Assembly: GCA_944391315.1 (NCBI GenBank) | Contig: CALXTD010000007.1 | Span: forward strand, 1-60,032 | Length of the DNA: 60,032 bases | Direction: 5' to 3' | Origin: an uncultured Alphaproteobacteria bacterium | GTDB lineage: Bacteria > Pseudomonadota > Alphaproteobacteria > RF32 > CAG-239 | In this document: piece after piece, positions 25,447 through 34,973 of the stretch | How the letters are laid out: every line of letters begins with the position of its first letter | Position numbering within the stretch: the first letter of the stretch is position 1 | The notes under the pieces: model-generated | Told to the model about the DNA's origin: nothing | Databases searched by the model: none | Seen by the model: only the letters and a program-made list of their open reading frames with translations | Translations under genes and position numbers: made by a program

Positions 25447-25767
25447 TTAGAACGGAAGTTTAAGCCCCGGAATGTTCATACCGCCGGTAACATTTTTCAT
25501 ATTGTCGTTCATAAGGGCTTCAACCTTGTTTTTAGCATCATTATGAGCCGCAACGATAAGGTCTTCAAGAATGTCGGATTCCTCTGCAACAATAAGAGAT
25601 TTATCAAGCTCAATTTTTTTCATTTCAAATTTTCCGTTTAGGGTAACTTTAACCATACCGCCGCCGGCTGAGCCGATAACTTCTTGCTGAGCGAGTTCAT
25701 TTTGCATCTCTTCCATTTTTTTCTGCATGGCTTGAGCTTGTTTCATAATTCCTTGAATATTAAGCAT
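25447..25767 (-). CDS. ybaB: YbaB/EbfC nucleoid-associated protein
   Basis: A 106-residue DNA-binding dimer. Family features are the Met/Gln-rich first helix (IMKQAQAMQKKMEEMQNEL), GSAGGGMVKVTLNG, the DLIVAAHNDAKNKV helix and a C-terminal GGMNIPGLKLPF. It sits between dnaX and recR, the usual place. Confidence 0.95.
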   Translation of the reverse strand: MLNIQGIMKQAQAMQKKMEEMQNELAQQEVIGSAGGGMVKVTLNGKFEMKKIELDKSLIVAEESDILEDLIVAAHNDAKNKVEALMNDNMKNVTGGMNIPGLKLPF

Positions 25768-25772
25768 AATAT

Positions 25773-27500
25773 TTATTCCTCATCATAATTAAAATTATTG
25801 TCATTTTCTGAAGTAAAGATGCTTTCATCATCTTGAGAGTCATCTTCCGCAACTTTGCGGATAATCGTTTCGATTTTGGCTCCTTTGAATTCAGCCATAA
25901 TAGCTTTAACCAGAGGCGATTCCATAATGTCGCGACGCTCTTCTTCCAGCTTTGCGTTTTCCTTTTGAAACAAGGTTTGCTTAAGAGCTCCGCGATAGGT
26001 ATCAATCTTCCAAGGCTTACCGGTTGCCGTCTCTAATATTTTATGAAGATTCATAATAAAATCAGGAGAAATTTTATCAGTAATGGCCATTTTGATATAG
26101 CCGTCTTCAAAAGCATCAAAAGACACATCAGACTTAAGCGAATAAACAATCAGCAAACGCCTTGTCGATTCGAGGTAGGAAATCAGCTCCTCAGGGCTAA
26201 AAAAAGTGTTTGGCTTGCTGCCGCCCTCCGTCGAAGAAGGTTGCGCTTCTATGGGCTTTACAGTCAATGTAGAAGCAACTTGTGCCGCAGCAGAAGGAAG
26301 CGGACGAGGGGCAGATGCTGTTAAATTAGAGTTTTTTTTTACGTCACTAAGAATTTCGGCCGGTGTTGGCAGGTTTGCAGCATAGGCAATGCGAATCAGA
26401 ATCATCTCAAGCGCGTCAACCTGAACCGGCGCCATCTGCATTTCATTAAGACCTTTAATCATCATCTGCCAGATTTTAGACAGCACGGCAATAGAAACGG
26501 CAACCGACATTTTCTTAGCAAAATTGCGCTCTTCTTCTGATAAAGAAGAATCATCAATTGAATTCGGAATAATGCGCGTTTTAGCAACCAGATGAGTGAC
26601 GTTGATTAGGTCTTGCAAAATAAGCGTCGGATTCGCACCGTTTTTATAACTATTTTCCAACAAAGAAAGAACCGTATCAACCTTGCCTGAGGTTAAGGCT
26701 TCAAACAACCCAAAAGTCTGAGAGCGGTCCGCAAGACCAATCATATTTTTAACAACATCAACCTTAACATTGCCGAGTCCAAGAGAAATTGCTTGGTCAA
26801 GCAAAGATGTTGCATCACGAGCCGAACCGTCAGCCGCCTTAGCCAAGAGCTGTAAAGCCTCATCATCAGCCTGAATATTTTCGGCAGAGATGATTTTATG
26901 ATACATTTTCATCAGCTCTTCAATGGTCAAGCGCTGGAGGTCAAAACGTTGACAACGAGAAAGAATGGTAACCGGAACTTTACGGATTTCTGTTGTAGCA
27001 AAGATAAAGATAACATGAGAAGGCGGCTCTTCCAAAGTCTTTAACAAAGCATTGAAAGCATTTTTAGAGAGCATATGCACTTCATCGATGATATAAATTT
27101 TATAGCGAGCATTTGTCGGCTTATAACGCACACCGTCCAATATTTCGCGAATATCATCAACACCGGTACGAGAAGCAGCATCAAGCTCCATAACATCGAT
27201 ATGCCGACCGGCAGTAATCGCGCGGCAATTTTCACATTCACCGCAAGGATGAACTGTTGGCCCGCCTTTTCCATCCGGACCGATACAGTTGAGCGCTTTT
27301 GCAATAATGCGTGCGGTTGATGTTTTACCCACACCGCGAATTCCGGTCAAAATATAGGCATGATGAAGACGGTTGTTTTGAATGGCATTCGTCAGCGTCT
27401 GCACCAAAGCGTCTTGCCCGAGCAAATCTTCAAAATTTTGCGGACGATACTTGCGTGCCAAAATGACATATTGATTATTATTTTCTTCTGACTCTGCCAT
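25773..27500 (-). CDS. dnaX: DNA polymerase III subunits gamma/tau
   Basis: A 575-residue clamp-loader ATPase. Walker A is GIRGVGKTSTARI; a zinc module has Cys in HPCGECENCRA; Walker B is IYIIDEVHML; sensor 1 follows in FIFATTEIRKVP; the SRC motif is LSRCQRF. Domains I-III end near residue 375 and the tau-specific domains IV-V follow. An A9 run at codons 387-390 is a likely frameshift or slippage site giving the short gamma form of about 391 residues. First gene of dnaX-ybaB-recR. Confidence 0.96.
   Translation of the reverse strand: MAESEENNNQYVILARKYRPQNFEDLLGQDALVQTLTNAIQNNRLHHAYILTGIRGVGKTSTARIIAKALNCIGPDGKGGPTVHPCGECENCRAITAGRHIDVMELDAASRTGVDDIREILDGVRYKPTNARYKIYIIDEVHMLSKNAFNALLKTLEEPPSHVIFIFATTEIRKVPVTILSRCQRFDLQRLTIEELMKMYHKIISAENIQADDEALQLLAKAADGSARDATSLLDQAISLGLGNVKVDVVKNMIGLADRSQTFGLFEALTSGKVDTVLSLLENSYKNGANPTLILQDLINVTHLVAKTRIIPNSIDDSSLSEEERNFAKKMSVAVSIAVLSKIWQMMIKGLNEMQMAPVQVDALEMILIRIAYAANLPTPAEILSDVKKNSNLTASAPRPLPSAAAQVASTLTVKPIEAQPSSTEGGSKPNTFFSPEELISYLESTRRLLIVYSLKSDVSFDAFEDGYIKMAITDKISPDFIMNLHKILETATGKPWKIDTYRGALKQTLFQKENAKLEEERRDIMESPLVKAIMAEFKGAKIETIIRKVAEDDSQDDESIFTSENDNNFNYDEE
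26332..26340 (-). promoter_or_regulatory. A9 slippery sequence in dnaX
   Basis: Nine A residues in the mRNA at codons 387-390. A -1 shift or an extra A reads V-K-K-K-L and then UAA, so the shifted product stops directly after the ATPase and collar domains. E. coli uses ribosomal frameshifting and Thermus transcriptional slippage at A-runs in the same place. Confidence 0.6.
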
Positions 27501-27526
27501 ATTTCATAAAACCCAAAAACAAAAGC

Positions 27527-27613
27527 GGAGGAACACTGACCCTAATGCAAAACGTTACGGCTGCTTTCTTCCGAACCTGACCGGATTGGCGCCTGATTAA
27601 CCCAATGCCCTCC
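27527..27613 (-). ncRNA. ffs: signal recognition particle RNA (4.5S, small bacterial type)
   Basis: The minus strand carries GGTCAGGTTCGGAAGAAAGCAGCC in two parts, GGTCAGG and GGAAGAAAGCAGCC, which are the conserved SRP domain IV loops bound by Ffh. The ends GGAGG and CCTCC pair, closing a single hairpin of about 87 bases. It lies just upstream of dnaX on the same strand, a common location. Exact ends are uncertain by a few bases. Confidence 0.92.
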
Positions 27614-27677
27614 AACAGACAATATCCACGAAAACGCAACAATTTTCAAGGAAAAAATGCAACGACCCGCAGGATAA

Positions 27678-29159
27678 TTAAGGCAGAACGACATTTCTTT
27701 CTTTTAAGGCCTTACGAATAATGTCCATTTCGTTCGCTTGATCAGACATTTGCTGATGTGATGGCAAAATTCTTCCATAAATAGCAAATTGAGCAGCCTC
27801 ACTGTTTTTACCGGTTATAATCGGTGCCGGAATATTATCAAAGGCTGATAGTGGAGCCTCATCAGGACTTAGGTCAGAAGAAAAAGACTTTGCTGCATTT
27901 TTAACAACGACATTGCCGTTTTCGCTGACTTCATAAATATCCAAGCTATGTTCGTTCAAACCATTCGGCAGGATTCGGAAAATCCCGTTTATACCGGCAT
28001 ATCCTTCCGGAGAAGTGATATATGGGGTCAAGTCTTCCGGATTCTTTTTTGCCAGAGACGCTGCCAAAGCAACGGCATCATAGGCTAAAGAATAAATCGC
28101 GGCCGGTTTTTCCCCGAATGTTTCGGCATATTTTGATGAAAAATAGGCGCTGTGAGCTTTAGGCATAGCCGGAAACCATGAACCGATAGCCATTGTCTCG
28201 CGGCTTAAATCCGTCGATTCCCAAACAGTTGTTCCCAAAAAGCGAACCTTGGGAGAATAAACATCATAATAACCAAACATAGCAAGTGCAGACTTCAACT
28301 TTGCACCGGATTCGGGAATGATAACAGCGTCAAAGTCAACATCTCCGAGGGCTTGCGTGCGTTCAAGCCTTTTAAGGGCTTGTGAAGCGCTGGCGTCACC
28401 TTGGTTTGCCTGTTTTTGCAAGGCGCGTTTAACTTTTTGCAAACGTGAACTGCGAGCATTATAATCTGTCAATCCCTTAACTGCTTCGGTAAAATCTGTG
28501 GTGTTTGGCGTATAAAAAGCGATTCTCACAAGTGAAACATTGTTTTTAAGCGCAGATGAAGCTGCTGCTTTTGCAATAGAAATACCGGAATCATCATCAG
28601 GAATTAACAGTGCAAAACGAGAGCGTCCTTTGCTTGCGGCATAAGAAATAATATCATCAACTTGTTCATTGACGAGCAAACCGAGAGAATAAACATCAGG
28701 CTTAAAAACCTCAGCGTTTGTTGAAAAAGCCACTACCGGCACACCCGCAGAAGTTGTCTCGTTTTCAATCGCCTGAACCGAAGAGCTCAGCAAAGGCCCG
28801 ACAATGAGTTTAGCATTTTGCGACAGCGCATTTTCAACAGCGATTCGTGCCCCGCTGTCAGTACTTTGCGTGTCATAAAATTGCAAAATCAAATTATCTG
28901 CCTTCATATCGTCAGAAGCGAGTAATGCCGCATTTTTAAGGCCTTGCCCATATTTTGCAGCACTTCCCGTAAGAGGTAGCAACATACCAACTCGAAACAT
29001 ATTATCTTGCGGCTGCGTATATTCTATCAAATTTACGCCGGAAGGAATAGTTGAGCCAACGCTGTTGTCAGCAGTCAAAGACGGTCTTTGTGAAACAGAA
29101 GAAGATTGACAACCGCTGAGCGCCAATCCGATAAGAAGAAAAAGATATTTTTTTAACAC
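27678..29159 (-). CDS. penicillin-binding protein activator, LpoA-like lipoprotein
   Basis: A 493-residue lipoprotein with a periplasmic-binding-protein fold (Peripla_BP_6). The GTG at 29159 is about 9 bases from AAGGGA, a better spacing than the TTG at 29165. The signal peptide ends at lipobox LSGC. The fold opens with FRVGMLLPLTGSAAKYGQG, then LIVGPLLSSS and VPVVAFSTN. Related proteins stimulate penicillin-binding proteins from the outer membrane. It is divergent from rsmI-yraN, a conserved grouping that supports the call. No transport genes are near. Confidence 0.85.
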   Translation of the reverse strand: MLKKYLFLLIGLALSGCQSSSVSQRPSLTADNSVGSTIPSGVNLIEYTQPQDNMFRVGMLLPLTGSAAKYGQGLKNAALLASDDMKADNLILQFYDTQSTDSGARIAVENALSQNAKLIVGPLLSSSVQAIENETTSAGVPVVAFSTNAEVFKPDVYSLGLLVNEQVDDIISYAASKGRSRFALLIPDDDSGISIAKAAASSALKNNVSLVRIAFYTPNTTDFTEAVKGLTDYNARSSRLQKVKRALQKQANQGDASASQALKRLERTQALGDVDFDAVIIPESGAKLKSALAMFGYYDVYSPKVRFLGTTVWESTDLSRETMAIGSWFPAMPKAHSAYFSSKYAETFGEKPAAIYSLAYDAVALAASLAKKNPEDLTPYITSPEGYAGINGIFRILPNGLNEHSLDIYEVSENGNVVVKNAAKSFSSDLSPDEAPLSAFDNIPAPIITGKNSEAAQFAIYGRILPSHQQMSDQANEMDIIRKALKERNVVLP

Positions 29160-29248
29160 TTGCAATTTCCCTTAAAAAACATCATTCTAAAAACCATATA
29201 TATGATTTAATTTAAAAAACACCTAATGTCAAAGAAAAGAACGCAAAG

Positions 29249-30085
29249 ATGAAAAAAGGATTATACATTGTCGCCACCCCGATAGGAAATTTAGGAGACA
29301 TTTCTTCCCGCGCGATAGAAACGCTTAAACAAGCAGACGTCATTGCCTGTGAAGATACCAGAATAAGCAAAAAACTGCTTTCTTTGCTGGGAGTGGGATT
29401 AAATAAAGAATTTATAACTTTGCATGACCATAATGAAGAAGTCCATGCCGAAGAGCTGATAAAAAAGATCCAAGAAGAAGATAAAAGCGTTGCTTTAATC
29501 AGTGATGCCGGCTCTCCGCTGATATCTGACCCAGGGTACAAGCTGATTCGCCGTTGCCGACAAGAAGACATCTACATAACCGTTCTTCCGGGATGCTGCG
29601 CCCTGATTTGCGCCCTGCAGCTCGCCGGCTTACCGACCAATAAGTTTATGTTTTGCGGGTTTATTCCCAATAAAGACAAGGGCAGGGCAGAGGCTTTTGA
29701 AGAGATAAAGAACCTAAAAGCCACCACGGTATTTTATGAAACCGCCAGCCGGATTCTCAAAACACTGGAAGTTGTTAAAAAAATATTTGGTGACCGAGAA
29801 ATTGCCATTGCAAGAGAAATCAGCAAAATTTATGAAGAATGTTTAAATGGCACCGCCGCTGAATTAATCGCTCACTTTGAAGAACACCCCCCAAAAGGCG
29901 AGATGGTTTTAATGATATCCCCGGCACCGGAAGAAGAAAAGACAGATATAGATATTGAAGAAGAACTGCGTCAACGCCTTCAAACCAAAAGCGTTAAAAC
30001 CGCCGTTAAAGAGCTGTCTGAAGAAACGGGAATAAGCAAAAAAGAAGTTTACCAAATTGCCTTGAGAATCAAAGATGAAGAATAA
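29249..30085 (+). CDS. rsmI: 16S rRNA (cytidine-2'-O)-methyltransferase RsmI
   Basis: A 278-residue tetrapyrrole-methylase-fold enzyme that methylates C1402 of 16S rRNA. Motifs: LYIVATPIGNLGDIS, VIACEDTR, LISDAGSPLISDPGY and the GxxP-like LPGCCAL (Pro moved; usually GPSA). Then FCGFIPNKDKGR and FYETASRI. Full length. The stop overlaps the yraN start by 11 bases. Confidence 0.95.
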   Translation: MKKGLYIVATPIGNLGDISSRAIETLKQADVIACEDTRISKKLLSLLGVGLNKEFITLHDHNEEVHAEELIKKIQEEDKSVALISDAGSPLISDPGYKLIRRCRQEDIYITVLPGCCALICALQLAGLPTNKFMFCGFIPNKDKGRAEAFEEIKNLKATTVFYETASRILKTLEVVKKIFGDREIAIAREISKIYEECLNGTAAELIAHFEEHPPKGEMVLMISPAPEEEKTDIDIEEELRQRLQTKSVKTAVKELSEETGISKKEVYQIALRIKDEE

Positions 30086-30425
30086 TCGCCGCGGCAAAAT
30101 CAGCGAATTTATCGCGCGAATGTATTTTCGCCTTAAAGGTTATAAGATTGTAACTAAAAACTATATCACGGGGAAGGGAACACACGCCGGAGAAATAGAC
30201 TTTATTGCTTGCAAGAAAAAGACGCTTGTCTTTGTTGAGGTCAAAGAAAGAACTAGCCTTGAAAAAGCCGCTTATGCTCTGCGTTCAGAACAACAAATAA
30301 GGATTCGCAAAGCGGCGGAAAACTTCATCGCCAAACACCAAAAATACGCTGGATTCGATTGCCGTTTTGATGCTGTTTTAATCAGCTTTCCGCTAAAGAT
30401 AGAACATCTGGAAAATGCATTTTAA
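30075..30425 (+). CDS. yraN: UPF0102 family protein YraN
   Basis: A 116-residue protein with the restriction-endonuclease-like fold of UPF0102: GYKIVTKNY, GEIDFIACKKKTLVFVEVKER (D and ExK of the PD-ExK motif) and FDAVLI. Its function is not established. Coupled to rsmI; its end overlaps the convergent CCA-adding enzyme gene by 4 bases. Confidence 0.9.
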   Translation: MKNNRRGKISEFIARMYFRLKGYKIVTKNYITGKGTHAGEIDFIACKKKTLVFVEVKERTSLEKAAYALRSEQQIRIRKAAENFIAKHQKYAGFDCRFDAVLISFPLKIEHLENAF

Positions 30426-31666
30426 GCCACTTGCTGAACCAGCGACTTGGCTTTTTCCAAAAGAGCCTCTTTTGAAAGCGTAAAATTATCAAAAATCCAT
30501 TCTTCTTCAAGCTTATCAAGAATAGTTCCTATTTTACGATTATCCTGAATTCCGACAGCAATAATATCTTTTCCTTTAAGCGGAAAAACAGGAATTTCCA
30601 TGGTTTCGATTCTCTCAAGCAAAAGCGGCAGATTCTCCGGCTCAAATTTATTAAGAGCGCAAAGAACGAGCAACTTGTTGTAACAAAATTCCCGACCAAA
30701 GCGATAAAGCAGACGACGAATACCGTCCATTGATAAAAATTCGGACATAGGCGGATTGTTCAAAGCCCATTTAACAAAATTGTCGCGATCTTTTTTCGGA
30801 AGTTTAATGCGCAAAGCAAGACTTTCTGCAAGGCGCTCTTCTGGAGAATAAAGCACAAACAAGCGGCGCAAAGCCGAGGCCGGAATATTATGCTTTTTAA
30901 CCAGATTAATCAGAAATTGAAGGTTGTCCAAATTATCTGATTCCGGCAGAATAAAATCAAGAATTCCGTTTTGAAACATAATCCGAATAGTTTCAGCGGC
31001 TTTATCCGTCATAATGATTTTATACATTTCATCACGGATTCGCTCAATAGAAAGAGTTTTCAAACCATCTTTGTTCTCAACACAAGCTTTCAGAGCTTTT
31101 TTATCTATTTCACCCTTGCTGAAAATAGCATAAAAACGGAAGAAACGCATGATACGCAAATAATCTTCTTGGATTCGCTGATTAGGGTTTCCGATAAAAC
31201 GAACCACACCGTTTTCCAGATCATCGATTCCGTTGTAATAATCAAAAACGTTTCCTTTTTCATCAGCATAAACGGCATTTATTGTCAAATCGCGGCGAGA
31301 AGCATCAGTATTCCAGTCGCTGGTAAATTCAACCTCGGCATGACGCCCGTCAGTTGAAACATCTTTGCGCAATGAGGTCACTTCCAATACTTTAGAACCG
31401 ATAACCACACCGACCGTACCAAATTTTATACCGATAGGAACGGTTTTAAGGCCGCTTTCTTCACAAGCTTCAACCAGTTCTTCGGGAGAAAGGTCTGTTG
31501 CAAGGTCAAGGTCAGGCTCTTTTCCTTTGATTCCTGCCAAAGTATCACGCACGGCACCACCGACAAATCTTAAGACACCGCCATGACTTTCAACCGTATC
31601 AAACAGAGAAAGAATTTTTTTATCTTTAATAAGTTTATTAATATCCAAATAGTTATCACGAATCAT
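30422..31666 (-). CDS. cca: CCA-adding tRNA nucleotidyltransferase / poly(A) polymerase family
   Basis: A 414-residue class II nucleotidyltransferase. Motif A is RFVGGAVRDTLAG with PDLDLATD holding the catalytic Asp pair; motif B is RRDLTINAVY; ERIRDEMYKI and the EDYLRIMRFFRF block match PolyA_pol head and RNA-binding domains. It repairs or adds the 3' CCA of tRNA. A poly(A) polymerase activity cannot be excluded from sequence. Confidence 0.92.
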   Translation of the reverse strand: MIRDNYLDINKLIKDKKILSLFDTVESHGGVLRFVGGAVRDTLAGIKGKEPDLDLATDLSPEELVEACEESGLKTVPIGIKFGTVGVVIGSKVLEVTSLRKDVSTDGRHAEVEFTSDWNTDASRRDLTINAVYADEKGNVFDYYNGIDDLENGVVRFIGNPNQRIQEDYLRIMRFFRFYAIFSKGEIDKKALKACVENKDGLKTLSIERIRDEMYKIIMTDKAAETIRIMFQNGILDFILPESDNLDNLQFLINLVKKHNIPASALRRLFVLYSPEERLAESLALRIKLPKKDRDNFVKWALNNPPMSEFLSMDGIRRLLYRFGREFCYNKLLVLCALNKFEPENLPLLLERIETMEIPVFPLKGKDIIAVGIQDNRKIGTILDKLEEEWIFDNFTLSKEALLEKAKSLVQQVA

Positions 31667-31762
31667 AGTACAAAAACCTCAAATAATGTCCGAAGTTAAC
31701 AGTTTTTATAGATATTTCAATTATTATTATCACCAAAGGGATAAATTTGTGAGTATAAAGAG

Positions 31763-32278
31763 ATGTTTACACTTAAAAAGACAATATTTGCAGGGATTAT
31801 AAGCTTGTTGACCATGGGCGAGGCTTTGGCTTCCGGCCCAAAATTAATCGGAGAATATAAAGATTGGATTGCTTATTACTATGACGATCCGCGCGGCATG
31901 GTTTGCTATATCGCTTCTACCCCCAAAAAAGACGAGGGCAAATACACACGCCGCGGTGATATTTATGTTGTAGTAACCCATCGACCGGCCGAAGACAGCT
32001 TTGATGTCGTTAATTTTGTTGCCGGATATGATTACAAAGCCGGCGCACCGGTAGAAATAAAAATCGGCACCACCACGATTACCGACTTGTTCACCGAAGG
32101 AGACAAGGCTTGGACGCTAAATTCTTCCGTTGATAAAGAGCTTGTTTCAGAGATGAAAAAAGGCCAGCGCATGATTGTCAAAGGCGTTTCATCAAAAGGA
32201 ACGGTAACCAAAGACACTTACTCATTAAGCGGCTTTATGAGTGCTTATCGTGCCATTAATGCCAAATGCAAAAGATAA
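31763..32278 (+). CDS. IalB-family periplasmic protein
   Basis: A 171-residue protein with a signal peptide ending near residue 23 (MGEALAS). The body matches the invasion-associated locus B family: KDWIAYYYDDPRGMVCYIAS, VVTHRPAEDSFDVVNFVAGY, a WTLNSSVDKELVSEMKKG stretch and a C-terminal Cys. The function in free-living relatives is unknown; Bartonella IalB is linked to invasion. It lies 5 bases before rlmN, as in many Alphaproteobacteria. Confidence 0.85.
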   Translation: MFTLKKTIFAGIISLLTMGEALASGPKLIGEYKDWIAYYYDDPRGMVCYIASTPKKDEGKYTRRGDIYVVVTHRPAEDSFDVVNFVAGYDYKAGAPVEIKIGTTTITDLFTEGDKAWTLNSSVDKELVSEMKKGQRMIVKGVSSKGTVTKDTYSLSGFMSAYRAINAKCKR

Positions 32279-32283
32279 ATCTC

Positions 32284-33369
32284 ATGACTGAAAAAAAAGA
32301 ACTCATAGGCTTAAGCAAAGAAGAGATTGCCGCCGAGATTGAACGCTTAGGCGAAAAGCCTTTTCGAGCCAAACAATTGTGGCAATGGCTCTATTTTCAC
32401 GGTGAAACTGATTTTGAAAAAATGAGCAGCTTTTCAAAGGATTTACGCGCTAAGTTGTCCGAGAATTTTACGATTAGCCGTCCCAAGATTGTAACCGAAC
32501 AATTGTCGAGTGATAAAACCCGCAAATGGCTGTTTGAGTTCAAAGACGGCCAAAGAATAGAAACGGTTTACATTCCGGAAGAAGACAGAGGCGCCGTTTG
32601 CATATCAACACAGGTTGGTTGCGCGGTTGGGTGCAAGTTTTGCCACACCGGCAGCCAAAAGATAACACGAAATTTAACTGCCGGAGAAATTGTCAGTCAG
32701 TTTATGGCCGCGCGTGACGCTTATCACGAATGGCCATCACCCAAGGACGAAACGCGATATCTGTCAAATATCGTGGTTATGGGCATGGGCGAACCTTTGC
32801 ATAATATGGAAAATGTCATAAAAGCGCTCAAAATTTTGACCGACGGCGACGGCATAGCCATTTCCAAAAGGCGTGTGACCTTGTCAACTTCTGGAATAGC
32901 CCCAAATATCGTGCCAATGATTCAGGCAACCGGTGTTAAACTCGCGATAAGCCTTCATGCGCCGAATAATGAAAAACGCTCACAAATAATGCCGATAAAC
33001 AAGCGCTATCCGCTGGAAGAAGTTTTGAAAGCCTGCCACGAATATCAACAGCTGGACGGCAGTCATTTTGTTACTTTTGAATATTTAATGCTGAAAGACT
33101 TTAACGATTCTCTGGATGATGCACGAGAACTAATGGCTTTGATGAAAAAATTTCAGATTAACGCCAAGTTTAATTTAATTGCGTTTAACCCATGGCCGGG
33201 GTGCAGCTATGAACCAAGCCCGCAAAGCCGAATTATTGCTTTTTCAAAAGAACTGCAAAAGAACCGCTTTGCCGCACCGATTCGTGTTCCGCGCGGACAA
33301 GATATTTTAGCAGCCTGCGGTCAGTTAAAATCTAAAAAAGACGAAAAAACAGCCCCGAAAGGAGAATAA
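32284..33369 (+). CDS. rlmN: dual-specificity 23S rRNA/tRNA adenine-C2 methyltransferase RlmN
   Basis: A 361-residue radical-SAM enzyme that methylates A2503 of 23S rRNA and A37 of tRNAs. The cluster motif is GCAVGCKFCHTG (C-x3-C-x2-C). The two mechanistic Cys are seen in AVCISTQVG and AACGQL. VVMGMGEPLHNM and the LSTSG block are typical. Start at 32284 (MTEKKELIG) is chosen; an in-frame ATG at 32266 would overlap the upstream gene. Confidence 0.95.
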   Translation: MTEKKELIGLSKEEIAAEIERLGEKPFRAKQLWQWLYFHGETDFEKMSSFSKDLRAKLSENFTISRPKIVTEQLSSDKTRKWLFEFKDGQRIETVYIPEEDRGAVCISTQVGCAVGCKFCHTGSQKITRNLTAGEIVSQFMAARDAYHEWPSPKDETRYLSNIVVMGMGEPLHNMENVIKALKILTDGDGIAISKRRVTLSTSGIAPNIVPMIQATGVKLAISLHAPNNEKRSQIMPINKRYPLEEVLKACHEYQQLDGSHFVTFEYLMLKDFNDSLDDARELMALMKKFQINAKFNLIAFNPWPGCSYEPSPQSRIIAFSKELQKNRFAAPIRVPRGQDILAACGQLKSKKDEKTAPKGE

Positions 33370-33394
33370 AAATCCTTTTCAAAGGGGCTGTTTT
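33347..33394 (+). terminator. hairpin terminator of rlmN
   Basis: AAAACAGCCCC pairs with GGGGCTGTTTT, with AAAGGA/TCCTTT inside. The 5' arm is the end of the rlmN coding region. Confidence 0.8.
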
Positions 33395-33413
33395 CACTTA
33401 GTACTCAAAAAAG

Positions 33414-33572
33414 TTATTCATCAACTTCTTGAGGCTTTTCATTTTTCTTCAAACGAGCAAGGGCTTTGTCAACCAAAGGCTCAATCTTGTCTCTGTTCTT
33501 GTAAGCGGCAATTCCGGCACCAATAAGGGCAAGACCACCGGCAATCAATCCAATAATAGTACCTTTTTTCAT
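33414..33572 (-). CDS. small membrane protein with glycine-zipper segment
   Basis: A 52-residue ORF too short for usual cut-offs. It starts MKKGTIIGLIAGGLALIGAG, one hydrophobic segment with a G-x3-G-x-like spacing, followed by AAYKNRD and an acidic/basic tail ending in QEVDE. Codon use is like that of its neighbours. It stands alone between rlmN and dnaJ. No family recognised beyond a YtxH-like look. Confidence 0.6.
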   Translation of the reverse strand: MKKGTIIGLIAGGLALIGAGIAAYKNRDKIEPLVDKALARLKKNEKPQEVDE

Positions 33573-33674
33573 AACGAAAAATTTTTTCAAGGTTAAACAA
33601 TTAAATTAATAAACACAAAAATAAATATCTAAAAGCAAATATAGCTTAAGCCTAAAACAAAGTAAAGCCAAAAC

Positions 33675-34823
33675 TTAAGCTACGAACAAATCTTTTATTT
33701 TATCAAAAAATCCTTTAGCTTCAGGCTGACAATTTTCTTCATTGCTGATAGAGCGAAATTCTTCCAGCAATTCTTTTTGCTGAGCCGAGAGGTGAGTAGG
33801 TGTTTCCACGCGGAACTGTACAAACAAATCCCCACGCTTATTTGAGCGCATAATTGTCATACCCTCACCAACAATTTTTTTCTGTTGGTCTGTTTGGGTG
33901 CCAGCCGGAACATCAATTTCAATCTTTTCGCCTTTTATATCCGGAATTTCAATTTTTCCGCCGAGAGCAGCACAAGCCATAGAAATCGGAACGCGAACAT
34001 AAAGATTAGCCCCGTCACGAATAAACAATTTGTGTTCCTTAATGGTGATAAAGACATATAAATCGCCATTATCACCGCCGCGAATACCACTCTGTCCTTC
34101 ACCGGAAATCCGCATTCTTGTATTATCTTCAATGCCTGCCGGAATTTTGATTTTAAGAGTTTTTTCACTTTGAATAAAACCGTTTCCACCACATTTTTTG
34201 CAGGCATCTTTAACCACGCGTCCTTCACCGTGACAATGAGGGCAAGTTGTTTCCATAATCATAAAGCCGCGTTGAGTACGAACTTTACCGCTACCATGAC
34301 AATTTGGGCAAACCGGAGCTTCTTTTCCGTCAGCTGTTCCGTGTCCGTGACAGTCTTCACATTCAGTTGTGGTTGGAATTTTTATCTCTTTTTCAACCCC
34401 ATTAAAGGCTTCTTCCAGAGTTATTTCCAAATTATAGCGAATATCAGCACCGTCTTGCGCTTGAGAACGGGCCGAACGACCGCGTCCACCACCCATAAAA
34501 TCGGAAAAGATATCACTGAAAATATCCGAGAAACCACTACCGCCAAAGTTAAAATCAAAACCATTAAACGGATTTCCGCCACCCATGCCGCCATTGGCAA
34601 ACGCTTGCTTACCATAACGGTCATAAGCTGCACGTTTTTGTGCATCTCTCAAAACATCATAGGCTTCGTTAATTGCTTTAAACTTATTTTCAGCCTCTTT
34701 ATCTCCAGGGTTGCGATCTGGGTGATATTTCATAGCCAGTTTGTGATAAGAACGTTTTATTTCATCGGCGCTGGCTGTTTTTTGAACTTCCAAAAGTTCG
34801 TAATAATCAGTTTCAACAGTCAT
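33675..34823 (-). CDS. dnaJ: chaperone DnaJ
   Basis: A 382-residue class A J-protein that stimulates DnaK. The J domain has HPD in [10 protein letters not shown], then a Gly/Phe-rich linker ([18 protein letters not shown]), a zinc domain with four CxxCxGxG-type repeats ([32 protein letters not shown]) and a C-terminal substrate-binding part. It lies downstream of dnaK, with a hairpin between them. Confidence 0.97.
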   Translation of the reverse strand: MTVETDYYELLEVQKTASADEIKRSYHKLAMKYHPDRNPGDKEAENKFKAINEAYDVLRDAQKRAAYDRYGKQAFANGGMGGGNPFNGFDFNFGGSGFSDIFSDIFSDFMGGGRGRSARSQAQDGADIRYNLEITLEEAFNGVEKEIKIPTTTECEDCHGHGTADGKEAPVCPNCHGSGKVRTQRGFMIMETTCPHCHGEGRVVKDACKKCGGNGFIQSEKTLKIKIPAGIEDNTRMRISGEGQSGIRGGDNGDLYVFITIKEHKLFIRDGANLYVRVPISMACAALGGKIEIPDIKGEKIEIDVPAGTQTDQQKKIVGEGMTIMRSNKRGDLFVQFRVETPTHLSAQQKELLEEFRSISNEENCQPEAKGFFDKIKDLFVA

Positions 34824-34916
34824 TTTTTTAGCTTTTTCAAAGAAATTAATTTCAAGTTACCCTTTATTTAGGAGTTTATATCTGAAAACGCAAGCCCTAA
34901 TTCAATAAAAAGTCCA

Positions 34917-34953
34917 AAAAAACACCGCTTAGAATAATCTAAACGGTGTTTTT
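34917..34953 (-). terminator. hairpin between dnaK and dnaJ
   Basis: AAACACCGCTTAGA pairs with TCTAAACGGTGTTT with one interruption, T-run on the minus strand. It can end dnaK transcripts or thin out transcription into dnaJ. Confidence 0.75.
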
Positions 34954-34973
34954 GTTTCAGAGAAAGAAAACTT

